A DNA stretch of 11,290 nucleotides from the NCBI GenBank assembly GCA_002346535.1, contig DDZZ01000001.1, forward strand, positions 1 to 11,290, in the 5' to 3' direction. Below the pieces are notes generated by a model. It was not told the DNA's origin, made no database searches, and saw nothing but the letters and a program-made list of their open reading frames with translations. The first letter of the stretch is position 1. The number at the start of each line of letters is the position of its first letter. Positions 1-7,528 of the stretch are shown here, one piece after another. The DNA comes from Opitutales bacterium UBA2995. GTDB taxonomy: Bacteria > Verrucomicrobiota > Verrucomicrobiia > Opitutales > UBA2995. The position numbers and the translations under genes are program-made.

Positions 1-92
1 TTCACTGCCTCCAGCACACGGATGCTGAGCATTTGATCGGCCACGATCTTCTTTAACCCCGTATTTTCCTTTTCCAGTTCTCGGGGATCAAG
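1..92 (-). mobile_element. IS3-family transposase OrfA, C-terminal fragment (degenerate)
   Basis: Read on the minus strand, the frame is open from 92 to the window edge and gives a short coiled-coil-like peptide containing ELEKENTGLKKIVADQML. This closely follows the leucine-zipper end of OrfA proteins of IS3-family elements, whose usual form is LK-ELE-EN-RLKKLVADQ-LD-Q-LKE. The N-terminal helix-turn-helix part is missing: a TGA at 93-95 stops the frame and other sequence follows. The fragment probably continues left of the window, possibly into OrfB. It cannot make a functional transposase subunit alone. The family call rests on this motif only. Confidence 0.6.
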
Positions 93-188
93 TCAGAGGT
101 CAGTGGCGTGAAGAGCGCTCATGCTTAAAGCTACCAATACCCCACTTATTATTGCCATAATTAAGGTTATTCTTTTAAATACGTTTAT
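93..188 (-). pseudogene. Signal-peptide end of a lost secreted protein
   Basis: Upstream of the transposase fragment and in the same frame, the minus strand encodes a peptide with basic residues (FKR), a hydrophobic stretch (MAIISGVLVALSMSA) and a possible signal-peptidase site (ALHA followed by TD), then stops at TGA 93-95. The best ATG is at 156-158. The frame reads on upstream through a positively charged segment to an ATA at 186-188, which may once have been the ATG start. The mature protein is gone, replaced at the junction by the OrfA fragment. Because OrfA is also truncated there, the junction looks like a deletion rather than a simple insertion. A free-standing peptide is possible but less likely. 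Confidence 0.45.
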
Positions 189-317
189 ATGAGTGTTTAA
201 TAGGTTACTGCACACATAAGCGCTCTTTGCGCCGGAAACCTATCAGGATCCAGGAATATTTTTCCGGTTTCATTGAATCACCGCCGCCAAAAGGTGAGCA
301 GGCTCAATTCTTAATTA

Positions 318-334
318 TTGTACGAGTGGTACAA
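318..334. terminator. Hairpin downstream of the TonB receptor gene
   Basis: A perfect inverted repeat, TTGTAC - GAGTG - GTACAA, has a 6-bp stem and 5-nt loop and lies 85 nt past the stop codon of the minus-strand receptor gene. On that strand an AT-rich stretch follows (TAATTAAGAATT) but no clean T run. It may help end the receptor transcript, but it is weak as an intrinsic terminator. Confidence 0.25.
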
Positions 335-419
335 GAAAGGAGTCGTCCTAGAAATATATAATAATGAAGGATGCATACCCCCGGGTTCGGTCACTCCGAA
401 ATCCAGATACCTAAAATTA

Positions 420-2594
420 CTAAAACCGCCCGATGAGAGCAACACGCGCATTGAAGGGTGCTCCTACAGTCGCTTGATGAGTGCTATGGGAATTGGGGAA
501 GTAAAGCTCATCGGTCAGGTTTTCAACGTTCACCTGAACGCGAAGGTCTTCTGAGACGTCAAAGTAAAGGGCCGCATCGACTCGCGTGTAGCTCGGTAGA
601 GTCGCGGTATTCCCGTTGTTGATGAAACTTTCGTCCTGATTGGTAATACCAAGGCCTACACCGAACGCATCGGATACCCGAAAAGTGTTCCAAACTGAAA
701 TCATGTTTTCAGGCAACTCACGGGGTCTTAGACCTGTCGGACCTGATCGTTTGACTTGCTCACCATCCAAATTGCTATAGCCGGCTGTGATAAACCATTG
801 TTCGTTCACCTGGCCTTGCAGCTGTAACTCAAAACCAGTAATTTGGGAGTCGATAACATCGAGCGTTGAGGGATCATTATCGGCGACCTGAGGCGAGCTT
901 TGCTCTACTTCGAAGATCGAACCCGTGAAGCTCAGGCCTTGGCTAAAGTTTACTTTTACCCCCGCTTCAAGATTGGAGAACGTGTTTGGATCTAATTGGT
1001 TTTTAGTACCATTGATATTCGCAAACTGCTCACCGCTACGAGGAAGGAAGGACTTACTGTAACTTCCGTAAAATGAAACATTTTCCTGCGGTTTTAATAC
1101 TAGCCCGAGCCGCGGTGAAAATTCCTCATCCTTTTTTTTCCGCGTCTCAGGAGATTTAGCGTTATATACCTCGATGTCGAATTTGTCAGCCCGGAGACCC
1201 AAAATAACATCAAACTTTTCGTTAACCTGTATTTCGTCTTGAATAAAAGCAGAAAAAACGTCAATATTCACTCGCGTGTCATCTGCCATAGATGCAGTGA
1301 AACTATTTGCTGTCGCTTCACCAGATGAGTTGACTCCTATACCTCCCTTTAAATCGAGTGGACGATTGATCGTAAAAGTTTCTTTATCTGATGAGGTTGT
1401 GTTAAAATGTGTATTATAGCGATCCTGATTCGATGATGTATCGATAACTTCAGCGCCAACTATAAGTGTATGAATAACACCATTAGTGTTGATTTCTCCA
1501 ATCAAACTTCCAGATAAAACTGTGTTTTGACGTTGGGTAGTATCGACGTATCCATCCAATGTGACTTCGTTTGGAGTCGTATCCTGATAGTACTTTGAGG
1601 CATAGAAGTTTTGATACATCTTATCGTAATCGCCTGTAAATACATTAAAGTTGCCTTTCAAGTTATCTGAGAAATCTTTTTCAAGTGTTGCGCGTAATAG
1701 ATGGGCTTCAAGTTCTGTTGTATTGAGTATAGAATCTCCGAAAACGATTTCTTTTAAGGCTTTAACTGGACGTCCGTTTGAACCAGTTGGGATGCCACGA
1801 TCAATAAAACGCTGGTGATCAAGATACTCGTAAGAAAGATCAAGTGTCGTACTAGGACTCAGTTCGAATCTGGCAGTTGGGTTGATACCAATTCTCTTTC
1901 CATCATAAAAATCACGATGATTATCTAGGTTTTCGTAAATTCCATTTACCCTGATTGCTGATTTTTCATCTATAGAATGATTAGTGTCTATTTGGACTCC
2001 CAATTCGCCAAAAGAATCGATACTCGCCTGGTAACCTCCGAAATCCGCGCCGATTACTCCTTTCTTCGTAACACGGTTCAAGATACCGCCCGTGCCACCC
2101 CGTCCAAAGAGAAGCGCATTCGGGCCTCTTAGTATTTCTACCTGCTCCAGATTATAAAGCGGACGGTAGTACTGAACATCATCGCGAACGCCATCGATAA
2201 AAAAATCAGCCGTTGAGCGTACACCACGGAAAACTACCGCATCACGGTGACCTTCACCCTGGGATGTATTTACGCCGGGAGTGTAATTGATAATATCGCC
2301 AATACTTGTAAAGCCCTGCAAGGCGATCTGGTCGGCAGTAACGATGGAAAGACTTTGCGGCACGTCGATAACAGGCGTTGGCGTTCTGAGCGCATTGACT
2401 TGATCCGCATAAAGAACCGTGCCGAAGGATACATATTCATCGAGGGTTACGACATCACTGTCATTCTCCGGATTCACGCCATGGTTGTCAGCTAAGACCA
2501 GAGGGGCAACGAGGGTCATCGAGAGCACCGCTAACCTGAAGAGCAGATAAGAAGGTAATGAATTTAACAGTTTAGGACTTTTATAGTTTCTCAT
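420..2594 (-). CDS. TonB-dependent siderophore-type outer-membrane receptor
   Basis: A 724-residue outer-membrane receptor that would import a ferric siderophore or similar ligand using TonB/ExbBD energy. Residues 1-35 form a signal peptide (positively charged start, hydrophobic core, LVLA cleavage region). DVVTLDEYVSFG at 47-58 is a plausible TonB box. The plug spans about 72-176, with the typical strings VIDVPQSLSIV, VFRGVRSTADFFIDGVRDD, LEQVEILRGPNALLFGRG and GGILNRVTK. The remainder is a 22-strand-type barrel ending in a C-terminal phenylalanine (ALIGRF), the usual BamA recognition signal. Length and plug match the TonB-dependent siderophore receptor subfamily (Fiu/FhuE type), but the ligand cannot be told from sequence. 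The ATG at 2594 is chosen because it directly precedes the signal peptide. The middle of the gene is AT-richer than its ends. Neighbours are remnants, and no siderophore-synthesis genes are in view. Confidence 0.93.
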   Translation of the reverse strand: MRNYKSPKLLNSLPSYLLFRLAVLSMTLVAPLVLADNHGVNPENDSDVVTLDEYVSFGTVLYADQVNALRTPTPVIDVPQSLSIVTADQIALQGFTSIGDIINYTPGVNTSQGEGHRDAVVFRGVRSTADFFIDGVRDDVQYYRPLYNLEQVEILRGPNALLFGRGGTGGILNRVTKKGVIGADFGGYQASIDSFGELGVQIDTNHSIDEKSAIRVNGIYENLDNHRDFYDGKRIGINPTARFELSPSTTLDLSYEYLDHQRFIDRGIPTGSNGRPVKALKEIVFGDSILNTTELEAHLLRATLEKDFSDNLKGNFNVFTGDYDKMYQNFYASKYYQDTTPNEVTLDGYVDTTQRQNTVLSGSLIGEINTNGVIHTLIVGAEVIDTSSNQDRYNTHFNTTSSDKETFTINRPLDLKGGIGVNSSGEATANSFTASMADDTRVNIDVFSAFIQDEIQVNEKFDVILGLRADKFDIEVYNAKSPETRKKKDEEFSPRLGLVLKPQENVSFYGSYSKSFLPRSGEQFANINGTKNQLDPNTFSNLEAGVKVNFSQGLSFTGSIFEVEQSSPQVADNDPSTLDVIDSQITGFELQLQGQVNEQWFITAGYSNLDGEQVKRSGPTGLRPRELPENMISVWNTFRVSDAFGVGLGITNQDESFINNGNTATLPSYTRVDAALYFDVSEDLRVQVNVENLTDELYFPNSHSTHQATVGAPFNARVALIGRF

Positions 2595-2746
2595 CTAAAC
2601 ATCTTAATCGATTTGGCCAACGGTGTCTGCTCCGAGACGGATAAAATAAACTCCAAGACGGATTTTTTTAAACGAGTAGTTTGCATCACCTCTCTCAAAC
2701 AAAGATTAATTTGTGCAATTGAGAAAAAGTTGGAGTGCCCGTCCAT
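2591..2746 (-). CDS. Possible small ORF overlapping the receptor start
   Basis: A 51-codon minus-strand frame starts at ATG 2744-2746, with an internal ATG at 2684-2686 that would give 31 residues. It ends at a TGA overlapping the receptor ATG (ATGA), the arrangement typical of translational coupling. The product has no recognised motif, and its end reads SEQTPLAKSIKMFR. It contains a seven-codon repeat (SVLE/SVSE) produced by the DNA repeat at 2630-2663. It could be a leader peptide, but chance is quite possible in this AT-rich stretch, and the opposite strand is also open here. Confidence 0.2.
   Translation of the reverse strand: MDGHSNFFSIAQINLCLREVMQTTRLKKSVLEFILSVSEQTPLAKSIKMFR
2630..2663 (-). 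promoter_or_regulatory. Direct repeat, 21-bp period, upstream of the TonB receptor
   Basis: On the plus strand, CTCCGAGACGGAT (2630-2642) and CTCCAAGACGGAT (2651-2663) match at 12 of 13 bases and are spaced exactly 21 bp start to start, two helical turns. They lie 36-69 bp upstream of the receptor start codon. AraC/XylS-family activators bind tandem half-sites with this period, and several siderophore-receptor genes are known to be controlled by such regulators. The assignment to that family is inference. No Fur-box-like sequence was seen nearby. Confidence 0.4.
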
Positions 2747-2891
2747 TCCATTAATGAAAAACCCGACGAAAAAGACCGCAAAGCCGTCTGACTTGAACTC
2801 TTTCTGGATGGTTTGAAATAGGAATTTAACTGAAACTCAGTCGGCCGAGTTGCTCCTTAACGACGCTATTTATTCAACAAAGTAGCAGGTT

Positions 2892-2966
2892 CTAGGAACG
2901 CAAAGCCTTGAGCTGCTCAAATCCGTCCCGGACAACCACGAACTGGTCGCTGTGATAGCGCTCTTG
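2892..2966 (-). pseudogene. C-terminal gene remnant, copy A
   Basis: The minus strand encodes 24 codons ending in TAG (2892-2894) and including YHSDQFVVVRDGFEQLKAL. In-frame stops lie immediately upstream (TAG 2967-2969, TAA 2976-2978), so only the tail of a gene is left. It is paralogous to the remnant at 7159-7305: 15 of the last 22 residues agree, and many base differences fall in third codon positions, showing that both were once protein-coding. I do not recognise the parent family. Confidence 0.55.
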
Positions 2967-3018
2967 CTATTCTACTTAAAGATGATAGGTATTTAGTCCT
3001 TCACACCCATCCCTAAGC

Positions 3019-5685
3019 ATGTATAGAACGCTTTCAATCGCCTGTGTCTTTTTGAGTGTCACCCTGGTTTCGGTCCAGGCTACACCGTTATCGCTTGAGA
3101 AGGTAAAGGCAAAGGGCGCCAAGAATTCCGCCTACAGGACCCAAAAAGAGCTTATATTCAACAGCGAGACGCCTGCACCCAATCTGGAGGAATTTCGCCA
3201 GGACATTGAACCGGCTTTGAAGGAGAGTTGCTTCAAATGCCATGGTGAGAAAAAACAGAAAGCGGCCTTCCGTGTCGACACCCTGGATCCGGACCTTTTG
3301 CACGGACCTGATGTGGATTGGTGGATCGAGGTGGTCGAGGTTTTAAGCAATGGCGAGATGCCGCCAGAGGATGAGGAACCGATGCCAGAAAAAGTCCGGG
3401 TTAAAGTAATAGACTGGCTTTCCAACGAAATTCACATCGCATCACAAGTACGTCGTAGCCAGGAGGGCCATTCGTCCTTTCGGCGGATGACACGCTATGA
3501 ATACAATTATGTCTTACAGGATCTGCTCGGGCTGCCTTACGATTTTGCCAAAGATCTGCCACCAGAGACTTATTCAGAGGACGGATTTGAAAACAGTTCC
3601 GAGATGCTGCAAATATCCGTCACACAATTCGAAACATACCGCGAATTGAGTCGCAAGGCCTTAGAGAAAGCCACGGTCCGCGGAGAACGCCCGGAAATGC
3701 TCTACTATTCTATCCCGATGACGACCGCAGCCGCGAAAATGCGAGCACGCAAGGATCTGGATCTAGAAAAGGCCAGTAAAAACAGTGAGGGAGATCCTGA
3801 AAAACTGAAACAAGCAATTGAGAACATTACAAAACGGTATGCCCTCAAAGAAGATAAAACGCACTTCATCGATTTGAAGACCGGTGAAGGAATTACTTCC
3901 GTATTTAACTATCGAGATGGAAAACTATCTCACTTCCCCAGCACCATTAAACACCAGACTCCACCAGTTTCGCCCTTGGTCCTGATCATCCCGGGCGGAG
4001 AGGAACAGAAAATAGATCTTAGTGACCAGCTACCTGATTCCGGAATTCTCAGAATACGGTTACGGGCATCGCGTGTATCAAAGAAGAATCCAAGCCCCCC
4101 AGCCCTTCGATTAAAATTTGGTTATCAGCCAAGTAACGATTCCAGAACCAGTGTGCCTGTCAGTGATCGCAATGTTACCATCTTGGCCTCTCCGAAGAAA
4201 CCACAGTTTTACCAGTGGGATATTCCGCTGAAAGAGATTCCCAGGAATACTTACCGCGGGGTCACACAATTGGGTGACCTGCCAAATCCAAGCGAGTACC
4301 TGATTTTTGAGAATATCTATTCCGGTCAAGGAAGCGGCTTAAGGACCGGGATCCAGATAGATTACCTGGAAATTGCTACACCCCACTATGAACAATGGCC
4401 GCGAGAATCGCATCGTCGTATTTTTATCGAAAGTGATCAGAAATCGAATGAGAGCGCCTATGCAAAAGAAATCCTGGCCAACTTCATGCCACGCGCCTGG
4501 CGTCGTGCCGTAAAGGATACAGAAATCGACCAGAAGTTGAAGCTTTTCAAGAATCTCCGTCCCCTTTGCGAGGACTTTCAGGAAGCGGTGATCGAAGTAC
4601 TGGCCGCGGTGCTAGCTTCTCCCAAGTTTCTCTACCTGGTACAAGAAGACCTTGAAACCGAGGGGGTCGATTTGCTGACAGATTACGAACTGGCTACTCG
4701 CCTTTCGATGTTTCTCTGGTGCAGTACCCCTGATGACGAACTGCTCGAACTAGCGGCGAAGGGTAAACTCAACCAATCGAGAGTGCTCGCCGAACAAACC
4801 CGTCGTATGTTAACCGATTCACGAAGCCAACGCTTTTCCAAACACTTTGTCCGTCAGTGGCTGGGCATGCAACTTCTGGATTTCCTCGACGTAGAAGAAG
4901 AGGTCTATCCGGAATTCGACAATGATTTGAAGGAGGCCATGCAACAGGAGCCCATCGCCCTGTTTGAGGAAGTACTGAAAAAGAACCGCAGCGTTCTAAA
5001 CTTTCTGCATGCCGATTACACGCTGACCAATGAACGTCTGGCCCGGCATTACGGCATAACCAATGTCTTTGGGAGTGACTTTCGCAAGGTGAAGTTGTCG
5101 CCTGTCCATCGCCGGGGAGGGCTCATGACCCAAGCCGGTTTGCTGGCCATGAATTCTGACGGCAGGGATTCACATCCACTCAAACGCGGCATCTGGATCC
5201 TCGAACGATTATTAAACGACCCACCACCGCAACCACCGGCTGCCGTACCCGAAATCGACCTGACAGATCCTGAGATTGCCAAACTCACTCTGAAGCAGCG
5301 CATCGAAAATCACCGGGATGATCCGGCCTGCATGTCTTGCCACGCTAAAATCGATCCCTGGGGAATCGCCTTTGAAAACTTCGATGCCGTGGGTAGTTGG
5401 CGGGACGAGATCAACCAGATACCCGTCGACGCTAACAGCCGTTTGTTCAACAACCAGAAACTGAATGGAATTGACGGCTTGAAGCGATTTCTTCTAACCA
5501 ACCGCCAGGACCAATTCTGCCGAGCCATGGTGTACAAGCTTACCACATACGCCCTTGGCCGCCCCCTTAGTTTTAGCGATCGCGCCGGCATCGAGGAAAT
5601 TACCCTAAAATTTCGCAATAAAGAGGATCGACTTGGAGACCTCATTTCCCTTATAGTAACCAGCGATTTATTTCGTACGAAATAG
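3019..5685 (+). CDS. Exported diheme cytochrome c protein (DUF1587/DUF1595/DUF1592/DUF1588/DUF1585)
   Basis: An 888-residue periplasmic protein of the planctomycete-type multidomain cytochrome family. Residues 1-21 are a Sec signal peptide (core LSIACVFLSVTLVS). A first heme site, C71-FK-CH75, is followed by a probable Met ligand in NGEMPP (PSCyt1-like). DUF1587 lies about 154-218 (FRRMTRYEYNYVLQDLLGL). Residues 230-470 are largely beta-rich and may bind carbohydrate. DUF1595 is near 480-545 (FMPRAWRRAV), DUF1592 near 552-690 (YELATRLSMFLW), DUF1588 near 697-795 (RRGGLMTQAGLLAMNSDG) with a second heme site C771-MS-CH775 followed by AKIDPWGIAFENFD, and DUF1585 near 815-888. The family is probably a redox enzyme or electron-transfer protein, but reaction and substrate are unknown to me. 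The ATG is set by the signal peptide. The stop is 14 bp from the DUF1552 gene, its usual partner, so the two form an operon. Confidence 0.93.
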   Translation: MYRTLSIACVFLSVTLVSVQATPLSLEKVKAKGAKNSAYRTQKELIFNSETPAPNLEEFRQDIEPALKESCFKCHGEKKQKAAFRVDTLDPDLLHGPDVDWWIEVVEVLSNGEMPPEDEEPMPEKVRVKVIDWLSNEIHIASQVRRSQEGHSSFRRMTRYEYNYVLQDLLGLPYDFAKDLPPETYSEDGFENSSEMLQISVTQFETYRELSRKALEKATVRGERPEMLYYSIPMTTAAAKMRARKDLDLEKASKNSEGDPEKLKQAIENITKRYALKEDKTHFIDLKTGEGITSVFNYRDGKLSHFPSTIKHQTPPVSPLVLIIPGGEEQKIDLSDQLPDSGILRIRLRASRVSKKNPSPPALRLKFGYQPSNDSRTSVPVSDRNVTILASPKKPQFYQWDIPLKEIPRNTYRGVTQLGDLPNPSEYLIFENIYSGQGSGLRTGIQIDYLEIATPHYEQWPRESHRRIFIESDQKSNESAYAKEILANFMPRAWRRAVKDTEIDQKLKLFKNLRPLCEDFQEAVIEVLAAVLASPKFLYLVQEDLETEGVDLLTDYELATRLSMFLWCSTPDDELLELAAKGKLNQSRVLAEQTRRMLTDSRSQRFSKHFVRQWLGMQLLDFLDVEEEVYPEFDNDLKEAMQQEPIALFEEVLKKNRSVLNFLHADYTLTNERLARHYGITNVFGSDFRKVKLSPVHRRGGLMTQAGLLAMNSDGRDSHPLKRGIWILERLLNDPPPQPPAAVPEIDLTDPEIAKLTLKQRIENHRDDPACMSCHAKIDPWGIAFENFDAVGSWRDEINQIPVDANSRLFNNQKLNGIDGLKRFLLTNRQDQFCRAMVYKLTTYALGRPLSFSDRAGIEEITLKFRNKEDRLGDLISLIVTSDLFRTK

Positions 5686-5699
5686 AAATAAGTTACGCC

Positions 5700-7094
5700 A
5701 TGAATTTAACCACTTTTGATCGCAGGAAATTCCTCAGAGGACTAGGCGGGTTTGCCTTGGCGCTTCCATGGTTTGAATCCTTTGCCGGGGATGCCTATCC
5801 TGCCAGGCATGGGAATAAGAAACGCTTTGCCACCTTTTACATGCCGGACGGTGTTCCCATGCCACTCAAAAAAGATCCGGCCCACGAAGACTGGGCCTGG
5901 TTTCCCGTTGGTAGAGGCAAAGATTTCAGATTCACTAAATGCCTGAATCCACTGGAGCCATTGCGAAATGACGTAACCGTTCTGAGTGGTTTATCCCACC
6001 CTTCCGTAAGAAACATTCACGGCCACAGTAATGCCGACCAGTTCCTCACTGGAGCAGCTACGGGAGGTAACGGAGGCTATAAAAACAGCATTTCTCTCGA
6101 TCAATTGTACGCAGAACACGTAGGCGAAGACACGCGCTTTGCATCCTTGGTAATGTCCACCGATGGCGGAATCGGATCTCCCCGCGGCTCGCAAACCCTA
6201 TCATTCAAACGTAATGGCCGGCCTATTCCGGCGGAGCATCGGCCTAAACGTATTTTTGACATGCTCTTTGCCACAAGCGACAAAGACGCCGCACGTAAAC
6301 TGGCCATAAGCAAAAGCGCTTTGGATGACCTAATGGAGGATGCCCGATCATTGAGACGTAGATTGTCGTCAGCTGATCAGGATCGCCTGGACGACTACCT
6401 GCAGTCGGTGCGAGACACGGAAATCAAAGTCGAGAAGGCTAAGCGCTGGCTGAACATTCCCTTTGCCAAGGTCAATGTGGAACATCTCAACCTTGACGTA
6501 ACACCGGAAGATCCGCGGAACTTCCTTCAAACGATGTACGAGTTGATTTACCTGGCTTTCAAAACCGATTCCACCAGGGTCGCTACTTACCAACTCGGAC
6601 GAGAAAACGGCATAGGAATCAGCGATTACCTGGCTCGCGCAGTGGGCTTCAAACTGACCCATCAGCTTTCCCACGAAACGAAGGAACCAGGAGGCTGGAA
6701 AAATTTTGGCATCTATTGCAATTTCCTCAGTGAAGAATTCGGACGTTTTGTACAGCGGCTTAAGTCAACTCCAGAGCTCGAAGGCGACGGTAACATGCTC
6801 GACAACACTTTGCTCCTATTTGGTTCAGCATCGAGCGCCTTCCATCTTTCCCGCAACTATCCCTTAATCCTGGCTGGAGGTAAAAACATGGGTTTCAAAC
6901 ACGGACAATATCTCGACTACGCCGGCACCGGCGCCTATCGTGGCGGCTGGGCACCGGGAGACAAAGAACCGTGGACATTGGATGCAACCAAGGAGGACCT
7001 CCCCCTATCCAATCTTTACCTGACTATGCTCCAAAAGCTCGGTGTCGAATCCAATCACTTTGCAGACAGCACCAACACGCTTTCAGAGGTTTAA
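5700..7094 (+). CDS. DUF1552 protein with twin-arginine signal
   Basis: A 464-residue protein of the DUF1552 family. It begins with a twin-arginine signal, DRRKFLRGLGGFALALPW (R8-R9-K-F-L), so it should be exported folded by Tat. The mature part carries family-typical strings: FATFYMPDGVPM, LEPLRNDVTVLSGLSHP, HGHSNADQFLTGA, ISLDQLYAEHVGEDTRF and DNTLLLFGSASS. A helical segment with many charged residues lies about 200-255. No heme motif is present. The family is commonly encoded beside DUF1592-type cytochromes, and the 14-bp spacing here supports a joint function. A Tat signal suggests cofactor binding or folding before export, but no cofactor site is recognisable. DUF1552 resembles DUF1501 proteins in its signal and overall style, but the strings above fit DUF1552 better. 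Biochemical role unknown. Confidence 0.92.
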   Translation: MNLTTFDRRKFLRGLGGFALALPWFESFAGDAYPARHGNKKRFATFYMPDGVPMPLKKDPAHEDWAWFPVGRGKDFRFTKCLNPLEPLRNDVTVLSGLSHPSVRNIHGHSNADQFLTGAATGGNGGYKNSISLDQLYAEHVGEDTRFASLVMSTDGGIGSPRGSQTLSFKRNGRPIPAEHRPKRIFDMLFATSDKDAARKLAISKSALDDLMEDARSLRRRLSSADQDRLDDYLQSVRDTEIKVEKAKRWLNIPFAKVNVEHLNLDVTPEDPRNFLQTMYELIYLAFKTDSTRVATYQLGRENGIGISDYLARAVGFKLTHQLSHETKEPGGWKNFGIYCNFLSEEFGRFVQRLKSTPELEGDGNMLDNTLLLFGSASSAFHLSRNYPLILAGGKNMGFKHGQYLDYAGTGAYRGGWAPGDKEPWTLDATKEDLPLSNLYLTMLQKLGVESNHFADSTNTLSEV

Positions 7095-7158
7095 TTGAGG
7101 GTCAGTGGTTAATTCTTGTATTAAGAAGAGTAAAAGGGGACAAAATACAATACGTCAT

Positions 7159-7305
7159 TTAAGACGCCAAAGATTTGAGCTTTTCAAATCCGTCCCGGAC
7201 CACCGCAATCTGGTCTGCATGGTAGTGCTAATGCTCAATGATGAATCCTCGAAATATTGAGGATTCCGATGCTGTATCACGAAGTTCCGCGAAATCAAGC
7301 CCCCT
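7159..7305 (-). pseudogene. C-terminal gene remnant, copy B
   Basis: The minus-strand frame ends at TAA 7159-7161 and encodes YHADQIAVVRDGFEKLKSL just before it, paralogous to the tail at 2892-2966. The frame continues upstream through a TAG at 7228-7230 into a protein-like stretch (FAELRDTASESSIFRGFIIEH), then meets TGA at 7306-7308. The sequence therefore holds about 48 codons of a longer lost gene with at least one nonsense mutation. The family is not recognised. The hairpin at 7243-7266 lies inside it. Confidence 0.5.
7243..7266. repeat. Inverted repeat inside remnant B
   Basis: GAATCCTC (7243-7250) and GAGGATTC (7259-7266) form a perfect 8-bp stem with an 8-nt AT-rich loop, about 150 bp past the DUF1552 stop codon. 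It has no T run, so it is a doubtful terminator. It may protect the 3' end of the operon transcript or be incidental. Confidence 0.3.
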
Positions 7306-7433
7306 TCACCGGATTCAGTCTCTCCTTTTTCCGGCACGCCGTCTTCCAGATGGATTAGACAGATTCTTTCATTACTTGTTTCGCTAATTTGTAATAACCT
7401 TCTTCCTAGTTCCTGCTAGTTCCTTAGCTCTAG

Positions 7434-7451
7434 GAGATCACCAATGATCTC
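7434..7451. repeat. Perfect hairpin, 7-bp stem and 4-nt loop
   Basis: GAGATCA - CCAA - TGATCTC forms a perfect stem-loop in the AT-rich part of the intergenic region, about 180 bp upstream of the DUF4432 start. Its role is unknown. It could be an operator or part of a 5' leader. Confidence 0.3.
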
Positions 7452-7516
7452 ATGTATGTACTAAGTCTTTTCGTGGATCTAAAACACTTCAAGAAAATCC
7501 TTTTATGGCTCATCGT

Positions 7517-7528
7517 GGAGATATCTCC
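7517..7528. promoter_or_regulatory. 12-bp perfect palindrome upstream of the DUF4432 gene
   Basis: GGAGATATCTCC is a perfect palindrome centred about 110 bp upstream of the ATG at 7634. It is a candidate binding site for a dimeric regulator, but palindromes of this size also arise by chance and no second copy was noticed in the window. Confidence 0.22.

Noticed and set aside
380..412. GGGTTCGGTCACTCCGAA resembling a tRNA T-arm
   Set aside because: No acceptor, D or anticodon stem can be built around it.
318..554. 78-codon plus-strand ORF at the end of the TonB receptor gene
   Set aside because: Most of it is antisense to the receptor's C-terminal barrel strands, and the product has no recognisable motif.
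2613..2816. 67-codon plus-strand ORF upstream of the receptor
   Set aside because: TTG start, no ribosome-binding site, low-complexity lysine-rich product, and it lies over the likely receptor promoter. The opposite strand is equally open.
5049..5645. Two long minus-strand ORFs under the DUF1592 gene
   Set aside because: They are shadows of the DUF1588/DUF1585 coding region, rich in Arg and Ser as expected for antisense frames.
7120..7160. AAAAGGGGACAAAATACAAT-type string after the DUF1552 gene, resembling sequences found near REP-associated transposases
   Set aside because: There is no palindromic REP unit or Y1 transposase gene nearby, so the resemblance alone does not support a mobile element.
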